From the NCBI RefSeq assembly GCF_017356035.1, contig NZ_JAFIQX010000013.1, positions 1 to 64,000 on the forward strand: 64,000 nucleotides of DNA. The letters run 5' to 3'. The notes under the pieces are model-generated. The model saw only the letters and a program-made list of their open reading frames with translations, ran no database searches and was not told the origin of the DNA. Every line of letters starts with the position of its first letter. Position 1 is the first letter of the stretch. This stretch comes from Longitalea luteola. Its GTDB lineage: Bacteria; Bacteroidota; Bacteroidia; Chitinophagales; Chitinophagaceae. Position numbers and translations under genes: made by a program. This document shows, in pieces, positions 1 through 9,500 of this stretch.

Positions 1-2288
1 GTGCAGATTTTAATCAATGGGTTTCCGGTTCCGGTGCAACTGCAATTTTTAATAAATCGGCAAATATTGATTTCAGTGTTACCGGTATTACCTATGATGC
101 CAACGGCAATCTGCTCACCATGAATCAGAACGGCCTTAAGGGAAGCACTTCGCCTTTGATAGATCAGTTAACGTATAATTATCAGAACAATAGCAATAAG
201 CTGAGTCATGTGGCAGATGCAGCCAGCGATCCCAATACCACGCTGGGAGATTTTAGAGATGGCAGTAACGGCGCCGGAGCTGATTATAGTTACGACGTAA
301 ACGGTAACCTTATACAGGACAACAACAAGGCGATCAGTAATATAACTTACAATTACCTGAATTTACCATCTGTTGTTACTGTTGCAGGAAAAGGAACGAT
401 CACTTATACCTATGATGCTGCCGGTATTAAATTGAAAAAAGAGATCGCTGAAAACGGCCAACCCCTTAAAACCATACTTTACACAGGGGGCGCTGTTTAT
501 GAAAACGACAAACTGCAGTTCATGATGCATGAAGAGGGAAGGATAAGACCCTTGAAGGATGCTAGTGATAATATAACCGGCTTTACTTTTGATTATTTCC
601 TGAAAGATCATTTAGGTAATGTGCGCATGGTGCTTACCGAGGAACAAACTACCAATATGTATCCGGCTGCTACCATGGAAACTGCTTCAAGCGACGTGGA
701 AGAAGCACTGTATAGTAATGTAAATAACACCATTAGAAGTAATAAACCGGCTGGTTATCCGGACGATACTTCTGCCAATCCAAACGAAAAAGTAGCCAGA
801 CTCCGGGGCGACGGAAAAAAAATAGGACCTGCTATGGTGTTAAAGGTAATGGCGGGTGATAAGTTTAATGTACGGGCAAATAGCTGGTATAGATTGAATG
901 GTGCAACGCCTGGTAAACCCGTTAGTCCGCTTAATGACCTTGTAATGGCGCTTACTGCCAGCATAGGAGGAGGGCCAGGCGGTAAAATTGCCGGCCAGCA
1001 GGTAAATCCCGGAAAAATGTTTAACATTGGTGCATTAGAGTTTTTAAAAGACCAGCGTTATAATTCTTCACGGCCAAAGGCTTACCTGAACTGGATACTT
1101 TTCGACGATCAGTTAAAGTATGTAAGCGGCGGTGTTGATCAGGTAGGTAACGACCAGGAGTTGAAGAAGCATCAGTTAAGCGGAGTTCAAATTAATAAAA
1201 GTGGTTTTCTGTATATTTACGTTTCCAATGAGACTCCGAACATTGATGTGTTCTTTGATAACCTGCAGGTAACGCATATACCTGGGCCAGTATTGGAGGA
1301 AACGCATTATTATCCGTTTGGGTTGACGATGGCGGGGATAAGCTCGAAGGCATTAAATGGTGGTGGAAATGACAATAACTGCGGTTGTCCTAATAAAGTC
1401 GGTTTTAATGGTAATGAAATACAGACTAAGGAATTTAGTGATGGAAGCGGTTTAGAGGTGTATGATTTCAATGCTAGAACTTATGACCAGCAAATAGGGC
1501 GATTTGTTCAAATAGATCCTAAAGTGGAGGAAGCAGGTCAAGATGCATTAACTCCTTATCAGTTCGGCTTAAACAACCCAATACTATATAATGATCCCAA
1601 CGGCGAATGTCCAATCTGTCCATTAGTGCCGTTTATCATTAAAGCCTTTATAGCCGGCGCGGCTGTTGATGCAGGCACTCAAGTTGTCACAAATAAAATA
1701 CAAGGTCAATCATGGAGCGAATCTTTTAAAAATGTTGATTTAAGGCAGTCTGCTGTTAGTGGCGGGTTTAGTGTTCTAAGTGCAGGATCATCAAATTTTG
1801 TTGGAGGCACTAAAGCCGCAACTACTATAACGAAAGCATTTGTTCAAACTGGGTTGGAGGCTGGAGAATCAGCGGCAAATCAATATCTGCAAAATGGGAC
1901 TATAGATACAAAACAAATGTTCTCGGATGTTCTAATGGATAAGACTGCTGGAGTGTTGACAAAGAATGTTAATGCTAACACAATAAGGGGTGCAGAAAAT
2001 CAATTAGACAGGGCTCGGCGGGTGGCGGCGGGTGACCCAACAAGCGGTCCAAGACAGCAGAAGCTAATCGATGCTGGAAACAATTTAACTACGCAGCAAA
2101 CCATTAATAACACAGCGTCTGCAATAACTGGCAGTGCTTTGCAGGAGATCAGTAATGGAGTAAGGAGTTCTAATGGTAACAGTAATTCGATAAAGTCGCT
2201 ACAATTGCCCGATCTTCAAAAATTAATGACGCCTGTTATTGATAATACACGGGTTGTGACACCTTATTTTCCAAATAGATATAAATAA
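1..2288 (+). CDS. RHS repeat-associated core domain protein, 5' truncated
   Basis: This is the C-terminal part of an RHS/YD-repeat polymorphic toxin. The frame is open from base 3 with no start, so the gene begins before the window; the first in-window ATG (120) lies inside a YD repeat and is not the start. Visible parts are YD repeats (YDANGNLL, YDVNGNLI), a DHLGNVRMVL block, and the RHS core (VGFNGNEI, YDFNARTYDQQIGRF, DPNGE) ending near base 1605. The roughly 225 residues after DPNGE are the variable toxin region: a Gly/Ala-rich stretch starting CPICPLVPF, then a Gln/Asn/Ser-rich tail. I recognise no toxin fold there. Such proteins form a shell around a C-terminal toxin used against neighbouring cells. 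A small membrane-protein gene follows 15 bases later in immunity position. Confidence 0.93.
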   Translation, partial: ADFNQWVSGSGATAIFNKSANIDFSVTGITYDANGNLLTMNQNGLKGSTSPLIDQLTYNYQNNSNKLSHVADAASDPNTTLGDFRDGSNGAGADYSYDVNGNLIQDNNKAISNITYNYLNLPSVVTVAGKGTITYTYDAAGIKLKKEIAENGQPLKTILYTGGAVYENDKLQFMMHEEGRIRPLKDASDNITGFTFDYFLKDHLGNVRMVLTEEQTTNMYPAATMETASSDVEEALYSNVNNTIRSNKPAGYPDDTSANPNEKVARLRGDGKKIGPAMVLKVMAGDKFNVRANSWYRLNGATPGKPVSPLNDLVMALTASIGGGPGGKIAGQQVNPGKMFNIGALEFLKDQRYNSSRPKAYLNWILFDDQLKYVSGGVDQVGNDQELKKHQLSGVQINKSGFLYIYVSNETPNIDVFFDNLQVTHIPGPVLEETHYYPFGLTMAGISSKALNGGGNDNNCGCPNKVGFNGNEIQTKEFSDGSGLEVYDFNARTYDQQIGRFVQIDPKVEEAGQDALTPYQFGLNNPILYNDPNGECPICPLVPFIIKAFIAGAAVDAGTQVVTNKIQGQSWSESFKNVDLRQSAVSGGFSVLSAGSSNFVGGTKAATTITKAFVQTGLEAGESAANQYLQNGTIDTKQMFSDVLMDKTAGVLTKNVNANTIRGAENQLDRARRVAAGDPTSGPRQQKLIDAGNNLTTQQTINNTASAITGSALQEISNGVRSSNGNSNSIKSLQLPDLQKLMTPVIDNTRVVTPYFPNRYK

Positions 2289-2303
2289 AAAATTGTATTA
2301 GAA

Positions 2304-2705
2304 ATGAAATATTCATTTATCTGGTTAGGAGTACTTGTTTTATTAGGGGCACTATTTTTTTTAAAAGCAAAATGGGAGGTTTACAATGTAGAACGGGATG
2401 GGCAGATTGTAGAGATGGAAATTATTAAACTTCCTAATAATTGCAGCATAACCAAAAGAAAATATTATATGGATGTGACTTATCAGGGAGAGATATTTAA
2501 TAAAAGAATCCCTGTAGGTTTTTGTGATAAACACAAGATCGGCGAGTTAATTAAAATGAAGTATTCAGAAGGCTATGAGACTATATTATTTCCTGAGGAA
2601 AAAGTACTGGGTGATTTTATCGCAATAGGTATTTTTATTACTGTCAGTATTGCATCTATCTTTTATGGGATTTTTAGTAAGAAAAAACAAATTTCTAGAA
2701 GATAA
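2304..2705 (+). CDS. small two-helix membrane protein, candidate RHS immunity protein
   Basis: A 133-residue protein with an N-terminal membrane helix (about residues 4-20), a soluble beta-rich middle with Cys pairs (NNCSITKRKYY, GFCDKHKIGE), and a second helix (about 104-125) ending in a Lys/Arg tail. This TM-domain-TM layout resembles DUF3592-like proteins, but I cannot assign a family. It starts 15 bases after the RHS stop, the usual place for an immunity gene, and an inner-membrane immunity protein would suit a membrane-active toxin. The immunity role is inferred from position only. Confidence 0.7.
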   Translation: MKYSFIWLGVLVLLGALFFLKAKWEVYNVERDGQIVEMEIIKLPNNCSITKRKYYMDVTYQGEIFNKRIPVGFCDKHKIGELIKMKYSEGYETILFPEEKVLGDFIAIGIFITVSIASIFYGIFSKKKQISRR

Positions 2706-2762
2706 GTTCGTTTAAATAACTTCAGTTTGTTAACTAGGCCTTCAACTGCGGTTGAACCATGA

Positions 2763-2873
2763 ATGGGTCTCAACAGGGTGGTAGTAGGTGTCGGAGGCCA
2801 GCTTAAGGGACAGAACACCACAGTTAAAAGCATTTCGGGTTTGTGGTTTTTATGGCAGCTGAATTATAAGTAA
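2763..2873 (+). pseudogene. orphan C-terminal tip, possible RHS toxin remnant
   Basis: A 36-codon reading frame (MGLNRVVVGVGG...) ends 4 bases before the next gene. It has no recognisable ribosome binding site. Its placement directly before a small secreted-protein gene copies the toxin-tip/immunity layout seen again at 3381-3506. No family was recognised, so it could be chance coding. Confidence 0.3.
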
Positions 2874-2877
2874 TACT

Positions 2878-3303
2878 ATGGTTAAAAAGAAGTCTAGTTT
2901 TTTCATTGCACTTATCTGTCCTTTACTTACATGCGGGCATCCAGCAAGAGTTAATGACTGTAATAAAGTGAAATATGGAACTTTCTATTTTTACCCGCCA
3001 AAAACAAATGATGAATTTGTTATTATTCGCGACAAACATCTTCAGAGAGAAATAGATTATAAAACGAAGGATACAACTTTTTGGCAACTTAAGTGGAAGA
3101 ATGATTGTGAGTTTAGTTTAAGATTTATCCGGCAAAGCGGACCGATCTCTGATGACGAAAAGGCTTTTTACAATGCACATGTCAGTGTAGTGCAGATAGC
3201 GAAAGTTTCGAAAGAGTATTATGTTTTTAAAGGCGGGTTGGATTCTATAGAAAGTCGAAATGCCGTGAGCGATACGATTTGGTTCAAACCAAGAATCAAA
3301 TAA
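2878..3303 (+). CDS. small putative lipoprotein, unknown function
   Basis: A 141-residue protein with a basic N-terminus (MVKKKSS), a short hydrophobic core and a lipobox-like LLTC at about residues 16-19, so probably a lipoprotein. The mature part is polar with aromatic strands (YGTFYFYPP, TTFWQLKWKNDCEF) and ends DTIWFKPRIK. I do not recognise a named domain. Short secreted proteins of this shape occur in Bacteroidota near RHS genes. It is followed by a strong terminator and preceded by a possible toxin-tip remnant, so an immunity role is possible but unproven. Confidence 0.65.
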   Translation: MVKKKSSFFIALICPLLTCGHPARVNDCNKVKYGTFYFYPPKTNDEFVIIRDKHLQREIDYKTKDTTFWQLKWKNDCEFSLRFIRQSGPISDDEKAFYNAHVSVVQIAKVSKEYYVFKGGLDSIESRNAVSDTIWFKPRIK

Positions 3304-3315
3304 TCGATATCAAAT

Positions 3316-3349
3316 AAAAAATCGGAGCCGCTTAGCTCCGATTTTTTTT
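3316..3349 (+). terminator. intrinsic terminator
   Basis: The stem AAAATCGGAGC / GCTCCGATTTT with loop CGCTTA (3329-3334) runs into a T tract. It sits 13 bases after the stop of the small lipoprotein gene. Confidence 0.9.
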
Positions 3350-3380
3350 ATGGTGCTCCGGTACGGGCGGAAGGACTTAA

Positions 3381-3506
3381 CATGGCTCCTTTATTGGTGA
3401 TCCTCTAAACTCTATAATTACGATTCAAGGACAAAAAGTTCAATATAGTGCTTTTAAATTAGCAGATGGAACAATAGACATAGGACATATACATGGAGTT
3501 GAATAG
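3381..3506 (+). pseudogene. detached RHS-type toxin C-terminal tip
   Basis: Between an in-frame stop at 3378-3380 and the TAG at 3504-3506 the sequence encodes about 41 residues, including GDPLNSIITI and QKVQYSAFKLADGTIDIG, then HIHGVE. There is no start codon or signal. The style (Gly-Asp opening, ADGTIDIG close) is that of a polymorphic toxin tip. Its stop overlaps the start of the next gene by 14 bases, the tight coupling expected of a toxin and its immunity gene. I read it as a displaced tip whose RHS body has been lost. The coding character is seen; the toxin origin is inferred. Confidence 0.55.
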
Positions 3507-3831
3507 AAAACCAACGGTTCAAGAGCTTAAGCTTCTTGAATTATTAGTAGCTAAGTCTACTGTTTTATTGCCACCAAATTGGAAAGAAAATCTATTAGTA
3601 TGTCCAATGAAAGATGGTGGTATGGGAAGTTTATTATTATTTCCGAATAGAATGAGGAATAGTGAACGGATGATGGGTAGGCAAGTAAGTGAGATTCAGT
3701 TCACAGATCAGGATGGGGTGCAGGTAATTGCTTCATTGAATGTTGATGAGTCAGATGAGTTATTTGAACTTGATATGTGGAAAACTGATTTCAGTAAGCT
3801 TATTAAGTTTCCTGATATTGATAATGGATAA
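3493..3831 (+). CDS. DUF6984-like small protein, candidate immunity protein
   Basis: A 112-residue soluble protein without a signal peptide. It has a helical N-terminus (RKPTVQELKLLELLV), then PPNWKENLLVCPMKDGGMGSL and a short acidic C-terminal half. The pattern resembles the DUF6984 family, recalled rather than searched. The ATG lies inside the last codons of the preceding toxin-tip fragment (14-base overlap), which argues for translational coupling and an immunity role. A further orphan reading frame begins at its stop. Confidence 0.7.
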   Translation: MELNRKPTVQELKLLELLVAKSTVLLPPNWKENLLVCPMKDGGMGSLLLFPNRMRNSERMMGRQVSEIQFTDQDGVQVIASLNVDESDELFELDMWKTDFSKLIKFPDIDNG

Positions 3832-3950
3832 TATATCCAAGTATGCACTGGGGTACAATCTCAAATGGTGCAAGCGTCCGCTTACACCATTATGACCTGC
3901 AATATGGTAGAGCTGAAAATCGAGGGGCGTTACTGAATGACGTTATCTGA
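3825..3950 (+). pseudogene. second orphan tip-like fragment
   Basis: A 41-codon open stretch with protein-like composition (YPSMHWGTISNGASVRLHHY, then DLQYGRAENRGALLNDVI) overlaps the end of the DUF6984-like gene and has no good start or RBS. It may be another leftover toxin tip in the same array. It is not followed by an immunity gene on its own strand; the next gene is convergent. Confidence 0.3.
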
Positions 3951-3984
3951 CCCCTGGACATACTATAAAGGGGCCTGAATCGTA

Positions 3985-5133
3985 TCATTCCGGAGATATG
4001 CCCCCTGCTGCGCTGCAAGCTGATGCAAAGATTTTATCGGCTATTTGTATAAGCCCCCCTTGCGAGGTTTCGTCGAACTCGTTGGAGAGTAAGATGATGC
4101 CCGTTTTTGTATCGGGATAGAGAACGCAATAACTTGAGAAGCCGAACGTACCGCCCGTATGCCACAACTTATCGAACTTATTGTACACCCTGTTTATTCG
4201 CCAGAAAAAGCCAATGGCTGTACTGTCGGTATACCTTTGCGTGGGCATATGCGATAACGCAACCACTTTGTTTTCTTCCTGCAATTGCAATTTGATGTAT
4301 CGTACCATATCGGCGGTAGAAGAACGGAGGCCGCCGGATGCCTTCATCAGCGCAGGCATATACGGCATAATATTTCCTTTGACATCATGTCCTTTCGCAA
4401 GCCAGGTATTCGGTGAACGGATGAAAGCGGGCGATTGTTTCATAGACAGCGGATCCGAAATATATCGTTTGACCAGCTCCTCAAAACGCGTGTTATATAC
4501 CTTTTCCAGAATAAAACCCAGCGTCTGCGCCGCCGTATTGGAATAACGGTAATTGAAGCCGGGGATCGTATCAAGTGTTACATGATGCAGATCTCTAAGG
4601 AAAAGCGCTTTGGTATAAGCGGCGTGTAGTTTAGCGAGGAGGAAAGGAATGGAGTCTTTAGCATGCTGAAAAAGGTCAGGCCTATGCGGCAAAAACGGGG
4701 GCAGGCCGGACGTGTGACTCACAAGATGCCCGATTTTTATGGGCTGCCCCTGATACGACAGATTCGGATAGCGGCCATGCAGGTATTGCCGGATGTCATT
4801 ATCCAGTTTTATCTTTCTGTCGATTATTGCGCGGGCAAGCAGGAAACCGGTAAAGGTTTTTGAAACAGATCCTATTTCATAGATTGTTTCATGGGTTGGA
4901 AGTTTATGGGTTCCCTTCTCCAATGTGCCATAGTTGTAAAAATATGTATTGCCGTTGTTTACAATACCTATCGACAAGCCCACACGCGATGTATCCTGCA
5001 TAAAAGGCAATACGGCGTTTTGAACGATCGTATCCATCCATCCACCTAAAGTGTTATCGGTAGGTACTGCTCGCTGTGATTGGGCAAAATAAACGGTCAT
5101 TACAAATAAGGTGGCGAGCATTATTTTTTTCAT
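3985..5133 (-). CDS. secreted serine hydrolase, class C beta-lactamase family (PF00144)
   Basis: A 382-residue protein of the beta-lactamase/penicillin-binding family, which includes DD-peptidases and esterases. I chose the ATG at 5133 because it begins a clean signal peptide (MKKIMLATLFVMTVYFAQSQ); an upstream TTG at 5175 adds 14 residues that do not fit. The catalytic set is complete: SVSK (Ser89, Lys92), YSN in YRYSNTAAQ, and HTGG near residue 325. The mature protein should be periplasmic or secreted. It stands alone and converges with the RHS cluster, so nothing nearby indicates a substrate. True beta-lactamase activity is not implied; most relatives act on other esters or peptides. Confidence 0.88.
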   Translation of the reverse strand: MKKIMLATLFVMTVYFAQSQRAVPTDNTLGGWMDTIVQNAVLPFMQDTSRVGLSIGIVNNGNTYFYNYGTLEKGTHKLPTHETIYEIGSVSKTFTGFLLARAIIDRKIKLDNDIRQYLHGRYPNLSYQGQPIKIGHLVSHTSGLPPFLPHRPDLFQHAKDSIPFLLAKLHAAYTKALFLRDLHHVTLDTIPGFNYRYSNTAAQTLGFILEKVYNTRFEELVKRYISDPLSMKQSPAFIRSPNTWLAKGHDVKGNIMPYMPALMKASGGLRSSTADMVRYIKLQLQEENKVVALSHMPTQRYTDSTAIGFFWRINRVYNKFDKLWHTGGTFGFSSYCVLYPDTKTGIILLSNEFDETSQGGLIQIADKIFASACSAAGGISPE

Positions 5134-5460
5134 ACCGGTTCTTTTGACGCTTCCTTTCTTTAAAGTTAATCCCAAACTATCGGATTATATCGGAGCTATT
5201 TCAAATTAATTGTATTCAGCTAAAACAGTTCTGCCATTCTACGACAGGCTTCGTGATAGTCAATCGGCTTGATCGTGGTAAAAAATTTGAGGGAATAGCT
5301 GCGTTAACACTTATTTCGGTAATTGTGACAAATTTTGATGACGGCCAATTTTTGTATTGTGACCGACAACCTATTATACGTCAAACAAGTTTGTTAATTT
5401 TGATGAGTTGGGGCTCGGGGCCGGCTGTTTTGTATAGGCGCTGCCCTATCCATCATCGTG

Positions 5461-5892
5461 TTAATATGGCATCCTTCTCACACCCGTTATCTTGTTGTAC
5501 AGGAAATAGACTTTGAAATATCCATAAGTATCTACCCATGCTTCACTAATGATATCAAAATCCAGCGAATATTCAATCAGGTATTCAATCGGCACAAGGG
5601 GGAGCTCCAGCCAGACCGAGTTCAGCTCAAAGTCAGTAATGATGTTGTTTTCGTCCTCATTATAAAAGCCCGACTCCTGTACAAACAGCCGGATCATTCT
5701 TTTTGCCCGTTCAACCGATCCATCCAATGATTGTTCAATAAGCGCTCTGGTTTTGAGCATGTTTTCGGCACGGCCTCTTTCGCCCGGTGCTTCTGGATCA
5801 GTTCCGGCGAATCTAATAGGTATCCCGGTTCCTTTGTACTGGATTCTTGATTCCCACAGTTTTAAATCATCGTAAAATGTGAAATCTGTCAT
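5461..5892 (-). CDS. hypothetical soluble protein, 143 aa
   Basis: An acidic, soluble protein with no signal peptide or membrane segment. Recognisable only as a globular Bacteroidota protein: an N-terminal MTDFTFYDDLKLWESRIQY, a helical middle rich in Arg/Glu (RGRAENMLKTRALIEQSL), and aromatic strands near the end (WVDTYGYFKVYFLYN). I know no function. Coding is supported by its full length and normal composition; the opposite-strand frames there look like shadows. It is flanked by non-coding DNA on both sides. Confidence 0.65.
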   Translation of the reverse strand: MTDFTFYDDLKLWESRIQYKGTGIPIRFAGTDPEAPGERGRAENMLKTRALIEQSLDGSVERAKRMIRLFVQESGFYNEDENNIITDFELNSVWLELPLVPIEYLIEYSLDFDIISEAWVDTYGYFKVYFLYNKITGVRRMPY

Positions 5893-6055
5893 TTAACAGT
5901 TTTTTATTGATTTCTATTAACAACGACTAAAATAGCATCCTCAAAGCACTTGCGCAAATAAATGGGTAAGTACAAAACGGCGGATCAGGGTGGTTCATGC
6001 GTGTTTGCCAGCTGCCGATTCAAACATAATGAAAATGACGAATTGTAATTCCCAC

Positions 6056-6180
6056 TTATTGTATGTTCTTTTGGAGATCCGTAAACGTGATGCCGAATTG
6101 TTTGAAAAATTTGCGGGTGAAATTGGTAGGAGCCGTAACCCACCATATACGGTTTGGCTGATGGCAGCTTTGTGATTAAG
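6056..6180 (-). pseudogene. AraC-type helix-turn-helix remnant, frameshifted
   Basis: On the minus strand, one frame gives MVGYGSY (6146-6126) and an overlapping frame gives TNFTRKFFKQFGITFTDLQK then a stop at 6056-6058. Joined across a frameshift near 6125 they match the second helix-turn-helix of AraC proteins (GY-x-S-x-x-NF-x-R-x-F-K-x-x-FGI). No other part of a regulator is visible upstream. It may be the tail of a lost AraC regulator or HTCS that once controlled the adjacent SusC/SusD genes. Confidence 0.5.
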
Positions 6181-6325
6181 CCGGTAAGCAGGTCTCACCG
6201 ATAAGACCTTACAAGTGTCTGGTTTACGATACGGCTTTGAATTCACAAGCCCAAAGAATTCGCGCGGTAAAATTCATTTTCTTAGGTCAATGATTGTCAA
6301 ATAAAAATTCGTCTCTGGCGAAATT

Positions 6326-6381
6326 TTGAACATATTATACCAAAAATTGAACCTTTTTTTTCCCCTCCAATAATAGGTTTG
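6326..6381 (+). promoter_or_regulatory. activator site plus promoter, copy 1
   Basis: Two TTGAAC half-sites (6326-6331 and 6347-6352) are 21 bases apart on the same face of the helix. They are followed by TAGGTTTG (6374-6381), a perfect Bacteroidota -7 element. The same arrangement recurs at 6470-6525. Binding by an AraC/HTCS-type activator is inferred. Confidence 0.55.
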
Positions 6382-6469
6382 ACGCATAAATTCTGATTGC
6401 TGCTATGAGCGCCTGCTCGTAGAAGCGAAAGGCGCCCCCTGGCCGGCCGAAATTGCCCATGACCAAATT

Positions 6470-6525
6470 GTAAACCAAGAAGGTCATTTTTTGAACCTTT
6501 CCTCCCACAGTTACAGATAGATTTG
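6470..6525 (+). promoter_or_regulatory. activator site plus promoter, copy 2
   Basis: AAC cores at 6473 and 6494 are 21 bases apart. The second site (TTGAACC, 6491-6497) is followed 27 bases later by TAGATTTG (6518-6525), the same 27-base spacing as in copy 1. It is the promoter copy nearest the SusC start at 6586. Confidence 0.55.
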
Positions 6526-6585
6526 AAGAACAGCTAATTAAAGATACTAACTGGCAAATTTAACTTTCACAAAAACGATTGCAGT

Positions 6586-9500
6586 ATGAAATGTAAGTTG
6601 CTTCTCCTTACACTGATGCTATGGACTTGTAACCTGTTTGCGCAGGAACAAAAAGTATCGGGAACCGTAACTGAGAAAAGCACGGGATCAGGCCTGGCCG
6701 ATGTCTCCGTGACAATTAAAGGAACAAATATTGGTACCCGCACAAATGACAAAGGTTTCTTTTCTCTCCTGGCGCCCACAGCAGGCAACATTGAACTGGA
6801 GATCAGTTTAGTGGGTTATGGTAAAAAGCTGGTGGCCGTGCGAGGCACTGAGCCGCTGAATATTACGATTGAAAAAGAAGCGGCCAGCCTGAACGAAGTG
6901 GTTGTGATTGGGTATGGTACCGTAGAAAAAAAGAACCTGACCGGTTCTGTTGCTTCGGTGAGTGGAAAAACCATTGCAACGGCGCCGGTTCCCAATATCG
7001 CCCAGGCGATGCAGGGGAAATTACCGGGGGTTAATATTATATCACAGGATGGCCGGCCGAATGCCGATGTGGCCATCCGGGTGCGGGGCGGTGGCTCCAT
7101 CTCACAAAGCAATCAGCCCCTGGTGCTCATTGACGGAGTGCAGGGTTCTTTGAGTGACATTCCTGCCGACCAGGTGAAAAGCATCGATGTGCTGAAAGAT
7201 GCATCTTCTACTGCTATTTACGGCGCCCGCGGCGCCAATGGGGTCGTGCTTGTTACAACAAAAGGCGCCCAGGCGGGCAAAACAACCATCAGTTATAATG
7301 GCTATAATAAATGGAATACGCCAACAGGCTACCTGGAATCGCTAAACCCATACGATTATCTAAGGTATGTATGGGCCAACGCAGCCGCCAACGGCGCTGC
7401 TTTTCAAACGCCTTTTGAAAAATTGTATGGTTTGGGCGCCAATGCCGGTAACAATACAGGCGGTATTGAAAGCTACCGCAACCTGGCATCCACCGACATT
7501 CAGAAACAGGTATATAATAGTTCAATATCCCATAATCATGACCTCACTGTTACCGGCGGTACGGAAAAAACGAAAATTTATTTATCGGCCAACTACCTCG
7601 ATGAGCAGGGCATGAAGCTGAACTCTTATTTAAAACGCGCCAACCTGTCGTTCAAAGTAAGTCAAAAGCTGTTCGACAATGTTACACTCGCATTGGATAC
7701 CCGTTTTATAGATGTTAAAACCCTGGGCGATGAAGGTGTAACGAATGGCAGCGGGTCTTTACTTTCCAGTTCTTATCGTTTCCGGCCCATTGCCACTTCC
7801 GATATTTTAGGCGATGTAAATGCGCTCAGGACGGGTAATATAGAACAATATGGAAAGAATTCAATGTGGGACGAGTATAACCCGGCAGCCCGCATTGCAG
7901 ATTACAACCCGCTTTTACTTAGTCAAACCCTGCGCAGCATAGCATCCCTGAACTGGGAGGTTGTGAAAGGACTTACTTATCATACTGACCTGTTTTATCA
8001 AAAAGGATGGGATCAGCGAAAATATTGGTCGGGCGCTATTTACAACAACTATATGGATGATGTGAATGGTAGAAAGTTGTTTGCCGGTGCGGCTGATTAT
8101 CGTAAATCTGACAGCTGGCAAATGCGTTGGTCAAATACGCTCACCTATCAATTCAAGCTCGCTGATATTCACCGGTTGAATGTAATGGGCGGTTATGAAG
8201 TATTCAATACAGGCGGCACCGGTATGTCGATACAGGCAAACCGTTTCCCCGCCAATTTTGATGAGAAAACGGCTTTTGCGCAAATTAACCAGTATGACCA
8301 GACAGTTGGTTCGGCAACATTTTCTTCAAGTGTGGCCACGCCCAACCGTATCACTTCTTATTTCGGCCGGGCAAACTATTCTTTGCTCGACAAGTACCTG
8401 CTTACACTCACGTTCCGTGCCGATGGCTCTTCGAGGTTTGCGCCCAATAAACGTTGGGGGTATTTCCCGGCTGCCGCTTTTGCCTGGAAGGTATCTGACG
8501 AAGCCTTTATGAATGACATTACCTGGTTAGATCAATTAAAACTACGCCTTGCTTACGGTGAGGTTGGTAATGACGGCATTCCTGCTAATTCCTGGTCTCA
8601 GTTGTGGACCTCGGTTACTGACCAGCGAATGCAATATGCCATTAATAACCAGCGACAGTCTGCTTATGACCTGGCCACAACAACCCTGGCCAATCGCGAT
8701 CTGAAATGGGAAACAACTATTACCCGCGGCGTGGGCGTTGATTTCTCTTTATTTCAAAACCGGTTGTCAGGTACGGTTGATGCATATTGGAACTCTACCA
8801 GGGATCTGCTGATGCTGGCCACCATTCCCGGAATTACCGGTTTCACCACAACTTATCAGAACCTTGGACAAACAAGTAACAAGGGGATAGAATTATCGCT
8901 TTCCGGTACGGTGTTCGAGAACAAAGACTGGAACATTACTGTAGGCGGTAATGTCAACTTCAACAAAAGCAATGTAGACGAACTGGCTGAAAACATCTCT
9001 CTTCTTTATGGCGCAAACTGGGCCGGTAGTGCCTCTTACCCGGCTGCCGATTATACGCTGCAACAGGGACAACCGGTTGGCCTGGTTCGTGGGTTAATTT
9101 ATGATGGTGTTTATACACCTGATGATTTCCAATACAATAATGGTTTGTATACTTTAAATAAGGGGACGGCAGACCTGGGTAATTTCATTGGTGTTGTGCA
9201 TGGGCTTACAGCTAAGGACCGCCCTTCTACCCAATATGCCTATCCGGGACTTCCTAAGTTTAAAGACCTTGATGAGAACGGTATTATTGATGCCAGCGAT
9301 GTGACCGTTATTGGCAAAATGGTCCCTGTTCATACAGGAGGGTTCAATGTAAATGCTTCTTTTAAAAACATCGATTTTGGCATGTTCTTTAACTGGAGCT
9401 ATGGTAATCAGATTTACAACGCTAACAAACTGGCTTCTTTGTACGGCCCCAAAGAAGCAGGCGTTTATGAAAACAAACTGGCCATACTCAATAACTCATA

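Noticed and set aside
120-2288. ATG 120 as the RHS gene start
   Set aside because: The same frame is open from base 3 and encodes a YD repeat across this ATG, so the gene begins outside the window.
5995-6246. 83-residue minus-strand frame
   Set aside because: It is out of frame with the AraC-like remnant at the same place and has no signature of its own.
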